A DNA stretch of 64,000 bases from DASZTV01 sp035548055 (GTDB lineage: Bacteria; Actinomycetota; Actinomycetes; JAFAQI01): the NCBI GenBank assembly GCA_035548055.1, contig DASZTL010000048.1, forward strand, positions 1-64,000, in the 5' to 3' direction. Both the position numbers and the translations under genes were made by a program. A model generated the notes under the pieces. It was not told where the DNA came from and made no database searches. It saw only the letters and a list, made by a program, of their open reading frames with translations. This document shows, piece by piece, positions 1-10,447 of the stretch; position 1 is the first letter of the stretch; each line of letters opens with the position of its first letter.

Positions 1-1080
1 CGCGCCGGACAGGGCGTGTTGGGCGCGGGTGGTCATCAGGGTGCGGTGGCCGGCCGCGTGGCGTTCGGTGTGGTAGGTGTCCAGGAGCGCGGGCGGGGCC
101 CAGCCCTGTAGTTCGGCGGCCAGTTTCCAGGCCAGGTTGGCGGCGTCGAGCATGCCGCTGTTCAGGCCGGTGCCGCCCGCGCTGAACAGGTGGGCAGCGT
201 CGCCGGCCAGGAACACCCGGCCGACGCGGAACCGGTCGGCAAGGCGGCTGTTGCCGACCGTCCTGGTCAGCCACTGCGGGTCGCGCATGTCCAGGTCGGC
301 GCCCAGGACGCGGCGGACACTGGCCCGCAGTTCGTCCAGGGTCATCGGGGTGTCGGGTTCGGTGCCGGGCTCGTGCGTGCTGATGATGTACACGTCCGGC
401 GGCGCGCTCTTGTCCAGTTGGGACAGTGGAGCGGCGCTGTAGGAGCCGTGTGCGGTGCGGGTCGGCTGGAACAGCTTGAGCCGCCCGACGCCGGGGACCT
501 CGGCCTCGTCACGGCCCGCGTGGCGCGCGCCCGGGAGCGTCACCCGGCCGATCCGGCTCACCTCGGTGCTGGTGTAGCCGGGGAACCCGATGCCGGCCCG
601 CTTGCGGACGACGCTGCGGGCACCGTCGCAGCCGACCAGGTAGCGGGTGGTCCGTGTGGCCTGTCCGGCGATGTCGAGCGTGACGCCGTCGGCGTCCTGG
701 GTGATGTCGACGAGTTCCCGGTCGCGTTCGATGCGGACGCCGAGTTGCCGTGCGCGTTCGGTGAGCAGCTGTTCCAGGCGCTGCTGCTGGACGGGAAGGA
801 TGAGCAGCTGGCTGTTGGTGCGCGTCAGGTCCAGGGACAGCGGGCCGAAGCGGAAGCCCGGCACCGGCCCGACGTGGGTGGCGCCGCGCGCGAAGTCCTT
901 CAGCACGCCCCGGTACTCCAACAGCCGCACGACCTCACCGACCAGCCCGTTGGACTTGGGCAGCGGGCTGGGTTCGGGGAGGCGTTCCAGGACGGTGGGC
1001 CGGATGCCGGCCAGCGCCAGCTCGGCGGCCAGCATCAGGCCGTTCGGGCCAGCGCCCACGATCACCACGTCATCGCTCAT
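1..1080 (-). CDS. FAD-dependent aromatic monooxygenase (3' end cut by the window edge)
   Basis: The frame is open for 360 codons from ATG at 1080 to the left edge. It encodes a class A flavoprotein hydroxylase of the PheA/TfdB or rifampicin-monooxygenase type, which hydroxylates aromatic substrates using NAD(P)H and O2. Visible motifs are the N-terminal dinucleotide fold GAGPNGL (residues 9-15), the GCDGARS motif near residue 150 that contacts FAD and NAD(P)H, and the second FAD motif GDAAHLF near 295. About 100-150 residues are probably missing. The gene is divergent from a small HTH gene, and the 50-bp gap is filled by a perfect inverted repeat, so the HTH protein probably regulates it. The substrate cannot be told; antibiotic inactivation is possible but unproven. 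Confidence 0.88.
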   Translation of the reverse strand, partial: MSDDVVIVGAGPNGLMLAAELALAGIRPTVLERLPEPSPLPKSNGLVGEVVRLLEYRGVLKDFARGATHVGPVPGFRFGPLSLDLTRTNSQLLILPVQQQRLEQLLTERARQLGVRIERDRELVDITQDADGVTLDIAGQATRTTRYLVGCDGARSVVRKRAGIGFPGYTSTEVSRIGRVTLPGARHAGRDEAEVPGVGRLKLFQPTRTAHGSYSAAPLSQLDKSAPPDVYIISTHEPGTEPDTPMTLDELRASVRRVLGADLDMRDPQWLTRTVGNSRLADRFRVGRVFLAGDAAHLFSAGGTGLNSGMLDAANLAWKLAAELQGWAPPALLDTYHTERHAAGHRTLMTTRAQHALSGA

Positions 1081-1130
1081 GGTTGTCAGTTTGGGTTGAC
1101 AAGCGGCGGCTGTCAACCCAAACTGACGTA
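1081..1130. promoter_or_regulatory. Symmetrical divergent operator/promoter between monooxygenase and HTH gene
   Basis: A perfect 17-bp inverted repeat has arms GTCAGTTTGGGTTGACA (1085-1101) and its complement (1111-1127), with a 9-bp spacer. Each arm also contains GTCA-N8-TGAC, so two protein sites are possible. Each arm supplies a TTGACA -35 element (1096-1101 forward, 1116-1111 reverse). Exactly 17 bp further lies CAAACT as a weak -10 (1119-1124 forward, 1093-1088 reverse). Transcription starting about 7 nt beyond each -10 would begin at the GTG at 1131 and the ATG at 1080, which predicts two leaderless mRNAs. Binding by the adjacent HTH protein is inferred. Confidence 0.75.
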
Positions 1131-1334
1131 GTGGAGCTGGGCGAACTTACCGACCGCATCCGGTCGCACGACCCCGCCATGGGCTTGCGTGCGGTTGGCG
1201 CGCTGCACCGACTCGCCGAACAGGTCGAGGCGGCCGCGGTGGCCAGGGCCCGGGAACAGGGCTGGTCATGGGAGCAGATCGGGGACGCGCTGGGCGTGTC
1301 CCGGCAGTCGGTGCACGCGAAGTACGGGAAGTGA
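1131..1334 (+). CDS. Small helix-turn-helix DNA-binding protein (67 aa)
   Basis: This 67-residue protein is nearly all helical. Its C-terminal half reads as a helix-turn-helix: GWSWEQIGDALGVSRQSVHA, ending AKYGK. Such small actinobacterial regulators often sit next to a Clp N-domain gene, as here, where the next gene starts 7 bp downstream. The GTG at 1131 is chosen because it lies just outside the operator and at the predicted transcription start; a longer reading would begin inside the inverted repeat. The likely role is autoregulation and control of the divergent monooxygenase. Function is inferred from motif and position only. Confidence 0.8.
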   Translation: MELGELTDRIRSHDPAMGLRAVGALHRLAEQVEAAAVARAREQGWSWEQIGDALGVSRQSVHAKYGK

Positions 1335-1341
1335 GGCGGCC

Positions 1342-1779
1342 GTGGACGACGCACGGGGGCCGGTGCTCAAGGCGGCGCTGGCGGAGGCGCGGCGGCGCGG
1401 TGACCGGCGGATCGGCACCGAGCACCTGCTGCTCGGGATGCTGCACGAACCCGTTGCGGCGTCAGCCTTCGGGGTGGAGTTGGCGGATGCCCACCGGGCA
1501 CTGGAGGAGCTGGACCGGGAGGCGTTGGCCGCCGTCGGGTTGGACGTCGGGGGGCTGCGGCTGACCGGGCGGCTGCCGCTGGGCCGCCGGCAGGCGTTGA
1601 CGTCGGGTGCGCGGGCGGTGCTGCTGCGCTCGATCACGTCCGGGCGCAAGCGCAGGCGACCGACGATGCGGGACATGGTGTCCGCGCTGTTGGACCGCAC
1701 ACCACCGGACCCGGCCGCCGCGCTGCTGGCCCGGTTGGGCGTGGACGCGCACGCCGTGCGGGCACGGCTGCACGAGTAG
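1342..1779 (+). CDS. Clp N-terminal (Clp-R) domain protein, stand-alone
   Basis: This 145-residue protein resembles the double Clp repeat domain at the N terminus of ClpA/ClpC, without any AAA+ ATPase. The hallmark is RRIGTEHLLLGMLHEP near residues 22-37; a second, weaker repeat (ALTSGARAVLLRSI and later RPTMRDMVSALL) follows. In ClpC these domains bind adaptor or substrate proteins. Stand-alone versions are common in actinobacteria beside a small HTH regulator. The GTG at 1342 lies 7 bp after the HTH stop, so the two are probably co-transcribed. A role sensing ligands or linking the regulator to proteolysis is speculation. Confidence 0.8.
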   Translation: MDDARGPVLKAALAEARRRGDRRIGTEHLLLGMLHEPVAASAFGVELADAHRALEELDREALAAVGLDVGGLRLTGRLPLGRRQALTSGARAVLLRSITSGRKRRRPTMRDMVSALLDRTPPDPAAALLARLGVDAHAVRARLHE

Positions 1780-1782
1780 TGG

Positions 1783-3297
1783 TCAGGCCGGTGGTCGGAG
1801 CGTCGTGGTGATCGCGTCGACACCGGCCCGCCAGTCCGCGGACATGTCCACGTACTGCAGGTCCGCCAGCGTCTCGTTCGGGCCGATCGCGTAGTCGGGC
1901 AGGTCGGTCCGTTCCAGGACCACCGGGATGAACCACTGGCGGCTGCGCGGCATCAGGCGCAGCCGCTCCACCGCCACGATCAGTTCCTCGTTCATGAACG
2001 ACTGGAGCTTCCAGTAGCGGGGCGAGAAGCACGCGATGAAGTAGTGGCCGTCGTTGATCGCGTCGCGGATCACCGTCTTCCAGCGCATGCCCGGCCGCAG
2101 GCTCACGTGGTCGATCCACACGTCGTAGCCCGCGGCGCGCAAGGCATCGGCCAGCGCGTCGACCTGCTCGACGTCCTCGCGGACGTAGGAGATGAAGACC
2201 TTCGTGCGGTTCGGGCCTGCCGTGACGAGGTCCGGTTCGGGCATGGGTCGGTCCTTCGCGGTGAAGAGCGGCTGCCGGTCGGCTGTCTCGTACGGCAGGC
2301 GGAACGCGGCCAGCGCCTCGGTGACGTCGACGAGGCTGGACACGTTCCGTTCGGTCTCGCCCAGTTCGCCCGGCGGCGCGCCCTGCCGGTAGGTGTCGTC
2401 CAGCCAGTCCCGGTTCAGCGCTGCCATGTTGCGCCACAAGGCATCCACGTCGCCCGGTGCCGCGCGGCACGCCGCGGCGCCGCCCGCCGTGGCGGCGAGC
2501 AGTTCGACGAGACCCGGCTCCACCGGGCCGGCCGACGCCACCGAGACGCGCAGCCAGAACGGGCGGTCCGCGTACCGTCCCGCGGCGGCCGCGTAACCCG
2601 GTGCCGCCGCGGCCGCCGCTGGGTCGCCGGGGATCCGGACCTGCCAGACCGAGCTCGTCCGTCCGCCCGCGCCCGCCTCGGCGTACGTCGTCGCGAGCGT
2701 GCGCAGGCCGGCGAAGAACCCGGGTGCCGGGGGCACCGGTTCCAGGTAGACGCCGACCGTGGTGGGCGCGGGCAACCGGGCCAGTTCGTGCCAGAACGGT
2801 TGCCACGACAGCGTGTTCGGCTCCAGCGGCGCGATGTCGAACCACACCCGGTGCCCCGGCTGCGGGCGCTGCCGCCACGCCCAACGCAGCCGTTTGCGCA
2901 GCTCGAACGCGGCGGCCGGGCGCGGCGGGTTCAGATAGGCCGTGACCTGGTCGGTGGTCAGGGGCGCGGTCCGGACGTGGCGGGGTGCGGCGGCCAGCCC
3001 GGCGCGCAGCGCGAGTGCCGCCGCGGTGGCCTCCGGTGCCGTCCCGGCATGTGCCCTGCCGAGCAGGACACACGTCAGTGGCATGTGCTGGCGTTCGTTG
3101 AGATAGCGCAGCTCCCACCGGATGCCGTTGGCCGTCGACCACAGCCCGGACAGCCACGCGCGCTCGGCGACGGCCAGGTCGGCGCGCAGGCGCGGCGCTT
3201 CCACGTCGTCGTAGCCGGTCACCGGCGTCACCCGGAGCCCGACCCACGCCCAGTGCCCCTGCGGCGTCGACCGGAGCAGCACGCCGTCCGGTGTCAC
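1783..3297 (-). CDS. TIR-domain protein with large unassigned N-terminal region
   Basis: This is a 504-residue protein. Residues 365-504 form a TIR domain: TKVFISYVRED (strand A and helix A), then YDVWID and the loop LRPGMRW, then ACFSPRYWK followed by MNEEL. The glutamates at about 437/438 sit where TIR NADases carry their catalytic Glu. Residues 1-364 are soluble, Ala/Pro-rich and of no family I recognise; Trp residues recur (WAWVGL, RWAWRQR, WFDIAPLEPNTLSW). It starts with GTG in a GTGA overlap with the upstream membrane-protein gene, so the two are translationally coupled. Bacterial TIR proteins often deplete NAD+ or make signalling nucleotides in phage defence. That role is plausible here but not shown. 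Confidence 0.8.
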   Translation of the reverse strand: MTPDGVLLRSTPQGHWAWVGLRVTPVTGYDDVEAPRLRADLAVAERAWLSGLWSTANGIRWELRYLNERQHMPLTCVLLGRAHAGTAPEATAAALALRAGLAAAPRHVRTAPLTTDQVTAYLNPPRPAAAFELRKRLRWAWRQRPQPGHRVWFDIAPLEPNTLSWQPFWHELARLPAPTTVGVYLEPVPPAPGFFAGLRTLATTYAEAGAGGRTSSVWQVRIPGDPAAAAAAPGYAAAAGRYADRPFWLRVSVASAGPVEPGLVELLAATAGGAAACRAAPGDVDALWRNMAALNRDWLDDTYRQGAPPGELGETERNVSSLVDVTEALAAFRLPYETADRQPLFTAKDRPMPEPDLVTAGPNRTKVFISYVREDVEQVDALADALRAAGYDVWIDHVSLRPGMRWKTVIRDAINDGHYFIACFSPRYWKLQSFMNEELIVAVERLRLMPRSRQWFIPVVLERTDLPDYAIGPNETLADLQYVDMSADWRAGVDAITTTLRPPA

Positions 3298-4142
3298 GAC
3301 CGCGGAACCGGCACCGGAGCGGAGCCCAGCTCGTCCGGCTCGATCTGCGGAAGTCCCTGCGGGAAGCCGTACTCCACCGGGACCTGCCGGCCCTCGTGGG
3401 CGACCATCAGCCCCTCACGGCACGCGGCGTGCACGGCCTCGCGCATCGCCCGGGGTCGCTCGGTGCGCATCATCTGGCGTTCCAGGTCCTGGCCGTTGCC
3501 CATGCCGCTGAACACGTCCGCGACGAACCGGCCGATCAGCGTCGTGCCGCGGCGGGTGCGCCACATCATCCAGCCCAGATACAGGCTGGTGCCGTACGGG
3601 AAGACCGAGATGTACGCGGTGTACGTGCGGTCCTGCACGACGAGCCGGTTGCTCACGTTCGACGGGCCGAAACCGGTGCGGATGCGCCGCACCCGCCAGT
3701 TCACCGGCAGTTGGCGGTGCCACAGCGTGCCGGAGATCTGGCTGTACACCGAATCGGCGCCCGCGGCCCGGTCGGCCAGCAGCACCCGCCACTCGGCGAT
3801 CGGTTCGGGCAGCTTCGACAACAGCAGGATCAGCCAGAACATGATGACCCCGGGAATGGTGCCGACCGTCACCAGGACGGGCCCCCCGCCGGAGGACGCT
3901 CCGCCGCCGAGCACGCTGCCCGCGTCGGAGAACATCAGCACGACGCCGGGCACCGCGAAAACCGCCCACACGACACCGGAAACGATGAACGCGCGCAGCC
4001 ACAACCGCCACAGGATGCGAAAGTTCACACTTTCGTCGAGTGACAATTCAATGTCATTGAACCGGAGAGTCTTGTCCAGATAGGCTTCGTTGCCGTCGCC
4101 ACCAGGCCATACGGCCACGTGCCCATTTGTTCCGGTAGTCAC
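3294..4142 (-). CDS. Two-TM membrane protein coupled to TIR protein (hypothetical)
   Basis: This 282-residue protein belongs to no family I recognise. It has a hydrophilic N terminus of about 48 residues, two hydrophobic segments (about 50-72 and 88-110) separated by a Gly/Ser-rich loop, and a C-terminal part of about 170 residues that is probably cytoplasmic. That part has many basic and aromatic residues (WRVRRIRTG, YISVFPYG, LGWMMWRTRRG). The start is GTG at 4142, with a purine-rich stretch upstream. Its stop overlaps the TIR gene start by 4 nt, so the two products are made together and may form a complex, for example a membrane sensor or tether with a TIR effector. That pairing is inference. 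Confidence 0.7.
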   Translation of the reverse strand: MTTGTNGHVAVWPGGDGNEAYLDKTLRFNDIELSLDESVNFRILWRLWLRAFIVSGVVWAVFAVPGVVLMFSDAGSVLGGGASSGGGPVLVTVGTIPGVIMFWLILLLSKLPEPIAEWRVLLADRAAGADSVYSQISGTLWHRQLPVNWRVRRIRTGFGPSNVSNRLVVQDRTYTAYISVFPYGTSLYLGWMMWRTRRGTTLIGRFVADVFSGMGNGQDLERQMMRTERPRAMREAVHAACREGLMVAHEGRQVPVEYGFPQGLPQIEPDELGSAPVPVPRS

Positions 4143-4150
4143 CGCGTTTC

Positions 4151-4200
4151 CCTTCCCCGACCGCAGTTCGCTCAGAATGCTAAACCGCGACCGGGGAAGG
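4151..4200 (-). terminator. Imperfect inverted repeat after gltD (possible terminator or operator)
   Basis: CCTTCCCCGACCGC (4151-4164) pairs with GCGACCGGGGAAGG (4187-4200), two mismatches in 14, with a 22-nt loop. It lies between the gltD stop and the start of the membrane-protein gene. There is no U-run, so it could equally be a protein site for the TIR operon. Confidence 0.3.
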
Positions 4201-4236
4201 TGGGACTACGATTCAGTGTCGGACGACCGCTCGGAG

Positions 4237-5749
<1,513 letters not shown>

Positions 5750-5757
<8 letters not shown>

Positions 5758-8700
5758 GGGTCGCCTCCATGATCGCCTCGTCCACGTCTCGACCCTGAGC
5801 CCGTGCTATCCGCTCCGCCTCCAACACCTTCTGGTAGTCCCTCGGCAGGACCTTCGTGAACGCCGCCGACCGGCGCGGCCAGTCACCCAGCAGCGACGCC
5901 GCGATCGTCGACCCGGTCAGCTCGTGGTGCCGTGCGACCACGTCCCGCAGCCAGCGCAGGTCGTCCGAGCTGGGCCGGCCCAGGTCCACCATCTCGGTGT
6001 TCACCAGTGCCGGGTCCAGGTCCAGGACGTAGCCGATGCCACCGGACATGCCCGCCGCGAGGTTGCGGCCGGTCGGCCCGAGCACCACCGCCCGGCCACC
6101 GGTCATGTACTCGAACGCGTGGTCGCCCGCGCCCTCGCACACCGCCGTCACACCGGAGTTGCGCACGCAGAACCGCTCGCCCACCCGGCCGCGCAGGAAC
6201 AGTTCGCCACCGGTGCCGCCGTAGCCGATCACGTTGCCCGCGATCACCTGGTTCTCCGCCGTGAACCGCGCGTCCGGGTGCGGCCGGACGATGATCCGGC
6301 CACCGGACAGGCCCTTGCCGACGTAGTCGTTGGCGTCGCCGATCATGTCCAGCGTGATGCCCGAGGGCAGGAAGGCGCCCAGCGACTGGCCTGCCGAGCC
6401 GGTCAACGTCACGTGGATCGTGTCGTCGGGCAGGCCCTGGCCGCCGTAGCGCCGCGTCACCTCGGCGCCCAGCAGCGTGCCGACCGTCCGGTTCACGTTG
6501 CGCACCGGCAGTTCCAGCTTCAGCTTGTGCGCGTCCTCCAGAGCCGCCTCGGCCAGCTGGATCAGCGTGCGGTCCAGGGCGTGGTCCAGGCCGTGATCCT
6601 GCTCGCGGACCTTGCGCCGCGCCGAACCGTACGGGTTGGCCACCTGCTCGAACACCGGGGTCAGGTCGAGGCCACCGGTCTTCCAGTGCTCGACGGCCCG
6701 GTCGACGTCCAGCAGTTCGCTGTGCCCGATGGCGTCGTCCAGTGTGCGGAAGCCCAGTTCGGCGAGCAGCTCGCGGACCTCCTGCGCGACGAACCGGAAG
6801 TAGTTCACCACGTGCTCCGCCTGACCGGTGTACCGCTTGCGCAGCACCGGGTTCTGCGTCGCCACGCCCACCGGGCACGTGTCCAGGTGGCAGACCCGCA
6901 TCATCACACAGCCGGCCACCACCAGCGGTGCCGTCGCGAAGCCGTACTCCTCCGCGCCCAGCAGCGCCGCGATGATCACGTCCCTACCGGTCTTCATGGC
7001 GCCGTCCACCTGGACGGTGATCCGGTCGCGCAGACCGTTGAGCAACAGCGTCTGCTGCGTCTCGGCCAGCCCGATCTCCCACGGCGTACCGGCGTGCTTG
7101 AGCGAGTTCATCGGGGACGCACCGGTGCCGCCGTCGTGGCCGGAGATCAGCACCACGTCCGCGTGCGCCTTGGACACGCCCGCCGCGACGGTGCCCACGC
7201 CCAGCTCGCTGACCAGCTTCACGTGCACGCGGGCGTTCTCGTTGGCGTTCTTCAGGTCGTGGATCAGCTGCGCGAGATCCTCGATCGAGTAGATGTCGTG
7301 GTGCGGCGGCGGCGAGATCAGGCCCACACCCGGCGTCGACCCACGCGTCTTCGCGATCCAGGGGTAGACCTTGTTGCCCGGCAGCTGACCGCCTTCGCCG
7401 GGCTTCGCACCCTGCGCCATCTTGATCTGGATGTCGTCGGCGTTGGTCAGGTAGTCGCTCGTCACGCCGAAGCGGCCGCTCGCGACCTGCTTGATCGCAC
7501 TGCGCCGCGCCGGGTCGTGCAGCCGGTCGGTGTCCTCGCCACCCTCACCGGTGTTCGACTTGCCGCCGATCCGGTTCATCGCGATCGCGAGCGTCTCGTG
7601 CGCCTCGGCTGAGATCGAGCCGTAGGACATCGCACCGGTCGCGAACCGCTTCACGATCTCCGACACCGGTTCGACCTCGTCGATCGGCACCGGCGGGCGC
7701 ACGCCTTCGGCGAAGCGGAACAGGCCGCGCAGCGTCATCAGCTTCTGCGCCTGGTCGTCCACCGCCGACGTGTACTCCTTGAACACGTCGTAGCGGCCAC
7801 TGCGCGTCGCGTGCTGCAGCTTGAAGACGGTCTGCGGGTTGAACAGGTGCGGCTCGCCCTCGCGGCGCCACTGGTACTCGCCGCCGACCCACAGCCGGCG
7901 GTGCTTGTGCGGCACCCGCGGATAGGCGTGGCGGTGACGCGCGGCCACCTCCTCGGCGATGACGTCGAGACCGATGCCACCGAGCCGCGAGGTGGTCCCG
8001 GTGAAGTAGTCGTCGATGAGGTCCTGGCTCAACCCGAGCGCCTCGAAGATCTGCGCGCCGGTGTAGGAGCTCACCGTTGACACGCCCATCTTGCTCATGA
8101 CCTTCAGGACGCCCTTGCCGAGCGCCTTGATGTACTTGTGAACCGCCTCGTCCGCCTCGATGCCGGTCACGACACCGGTCCGCACCAGGTCCTCAACCGA
8201 CTCCATCGCGAGGTACGGGTTCACCGCGGCCGCGCCGTACCCGACGAGGAGCGCGACGTGATGCACCTCGCGGACGTCACCGGCCTCGACGATCAGGCCG
8301 ACCTTGGTCCGGGTCTTCTCGCGGATCAGGTGGTGGTGCACCGCGCTGGTGAGCAGCAGCGACGGGATCGGCGCGAGCTCGGCGTCGCTGTCGCGGTCCG
8401 ACAGCACGATCAGCCGCGAGCCGTTGGCGATCGCGTCGCTGACCTCCTGGCGAGCCCGCTCGAGGGCGACCCGCAGGGCCTCTCCCCCGCCGGCCACCGG
8501 GTACAGACCCTTGACCACGTGCGAGGCGAAGCCCGGCATGTCCCCGTCGTCGTTGACGTGGATGATCTTCGCCAGGTCGTCGTTGTCGAGCACCGGGAAC
8601 GGCAGCGTGATCTGGCGACACGACGCCGGCGTCGGCTCGAGCAGGTTGCCTTCCGGCCCGATCGACGTGGACAGCGAGGTGACGAGCTCCTCGCGAATGG

Positions 8701-10294
8701 CGTCGAGCGGCGGGTTGGTGACCTGGGCGAACAGCTGGGTGAAGTAGTCGAACAGCAGCCGCGGCCGGCCCGACAGCGCCGCCACCGGCGTGTCGGTGCC
8801 CATCGACCCGATTGCCTCGGCCCCCGCCCGCGCCATCGGCGCGACGATGATCCGCAGCTCCTCCTCGGTGTAGCCGAAGGCCTGCTGGCGCCGTACGACG
8901 GACTCGTGCGAGTACACGATGTGCTCGCGGTCCGCGAGGTTGTTCAGGTGCACCTGGCCGGCGTGCAGCCAGTCCGCGTACGGGTGTGCGGCGGCGAGCT
9001 CGGTCTTGAGCTCTTCGTCGTCGACGATGCGTCCGGCCACCGTGTCGACCAGGAACATGCGACCCGGCTGCAGCCGGCCCTTTCGCACGACCTTGTCGGC
9101 CGGCACGTCGAGGACGCCGACCTCGGAAGCGAGGATGACGCGGCCGTCCTCCGTCACCCAGTAACGCGAGGGACGAAGGCCGTTGCGGTCGAGAACCGCG
9201 CCGACGACGGTGCCGTCGGTGAACGCGACGCAGGCGGGGCCGTCCCACGGCTCCATCACGCAGGCGTGGAAGTCGTAGAACGCCTTGCGCGCCGGGTCCA
9301 TCAGCGCGTTGTTCTCGTGCGCCTCCGGGATCATCATCAGCACGGCGTGCGGCAGCGACCGGCCGCCGAGATGCAACAGCTCGAGCACCTCGTCGAAGCT
9401 CGCCGAGTCACTGCCGCCGGGAGTGACGATCGGGTAGAGCCGGGCCAGGTCGCCCGGGATCAGGTCGCTTTCGAGCAACGCCTCGCGAGCCCGCATCCAG
9501 TTGCGGTTGCCCATGACGGTGTTGATCTCGCCGTTGTGCGCGATGTAGCGGTACGGGTGAGCGAGCGGCCACGACGGGAACGTGTTCGTCGAGAACCGCG
9601 AGTGCACCAACGCGATCGCGGAGGTGAACCGCTCGTCGGTGACGTCCGGGAACACCACCGGCAGCTGGTCGGTGGTGAGCATGCCCTTGTAGACCAGCGT
9701 CCGGCAGGACAGCGACGGCAGGTAGGTCCCGACCTCACGCTCGATCCGCTTGCGGGCGCAGAAGGCCAGCCGCTCGAGGGCCAGGTCGCTGGCCCCGCCG
9801 GCCGATGCGACGAACAGCTGGCGGAACCGCGGCATGACCGACAGGGCGGTGTCGCCGAGCGGGGAGGAGTCGGTCGGGACGTCGCGCCAGCCGAGCACCT
9901 GGAGGTCTTCTTCACCGACGATCCGCTCGATCGCGTCGATCGCCTTGCGCTCGCCCTCGTCGTCGTTGGGCAGGAACGCCATTCCGACGGCGTACGACCC
10001 GGCCTCGGGAAGCTCGAATCCGGCGACGGCCCGCAGGAACTCGTCCGGGATCTGGACGAGGATTCCGGCGCCGTCACCGGTGTTGACCTCGGCGCCGGAG
10101 GCGCCGCGGTGGTCCAGGTTGTGCAGGGCGGTCAGCGCGTCGTCGACGATCGCGTGGCTGCGGCGGCCGTGCATGTCGGCCACGAAGGCGACACCGCACG
10201 CGTCGTGCTCGTGGGCGCCGTCGTACAGGCCCTGCGGCGCAGGCATCGCCGCAGACCTGAAGGGCCCACCGGGGACCATCGGCACAGCAGACAT
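5750..10294 (-). CDS. gltB: Glutamate synthase large (alpha) subunit
   Basis: This 1514-residue GOGAT large subunit makes two glutamates from glutamine and 2-oxoglutarate. A propeptide of about 32 residues precedes the catalytic nucleophile in HDACGVAF (Cys33). Then follow the class II amidotransferase domain, a central domain, the FMN-binding synthase barrel, the 3Fe-4S motif with cysteines spaced C-x5-C-x4-C (CVMMRVCHLDTC), and the Gly-rich C-terminal GXGXG domain. SD-like GGAGGA lies upstream of the ATG. The reading frame is intact, but codon choice changes near 7.8-8.0 kb: Val GTG dominates in the 3' part and GTC in the 5' part. The gene may be a recombinant or sit on an assembly join. 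Confidence 0.95.
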
Positions 10295-10447
10295 AGCGAG
10301 ACCCGTCCTCCGAAGTCATCACACGGCGCACGCTCACCGGGGTACGGCGACACGAGCGGGGTTGTGGTGCGGGACGGCGTCGGCCCAGCGCCAATCAGGT
10401 TACCCCAGCGTTACTCAGCCGGAAAAACCCATTTCGGTAGCCCGAAA

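Noticed and set aside
1634..3247. Alternative minus-strand frame overlapping the TIR gene
   Set aside because: Arg/Gly/Pro-rich translation with no motif; the GTG-started frame carries the TIR domain and a GTGA overlap with its neighbour.
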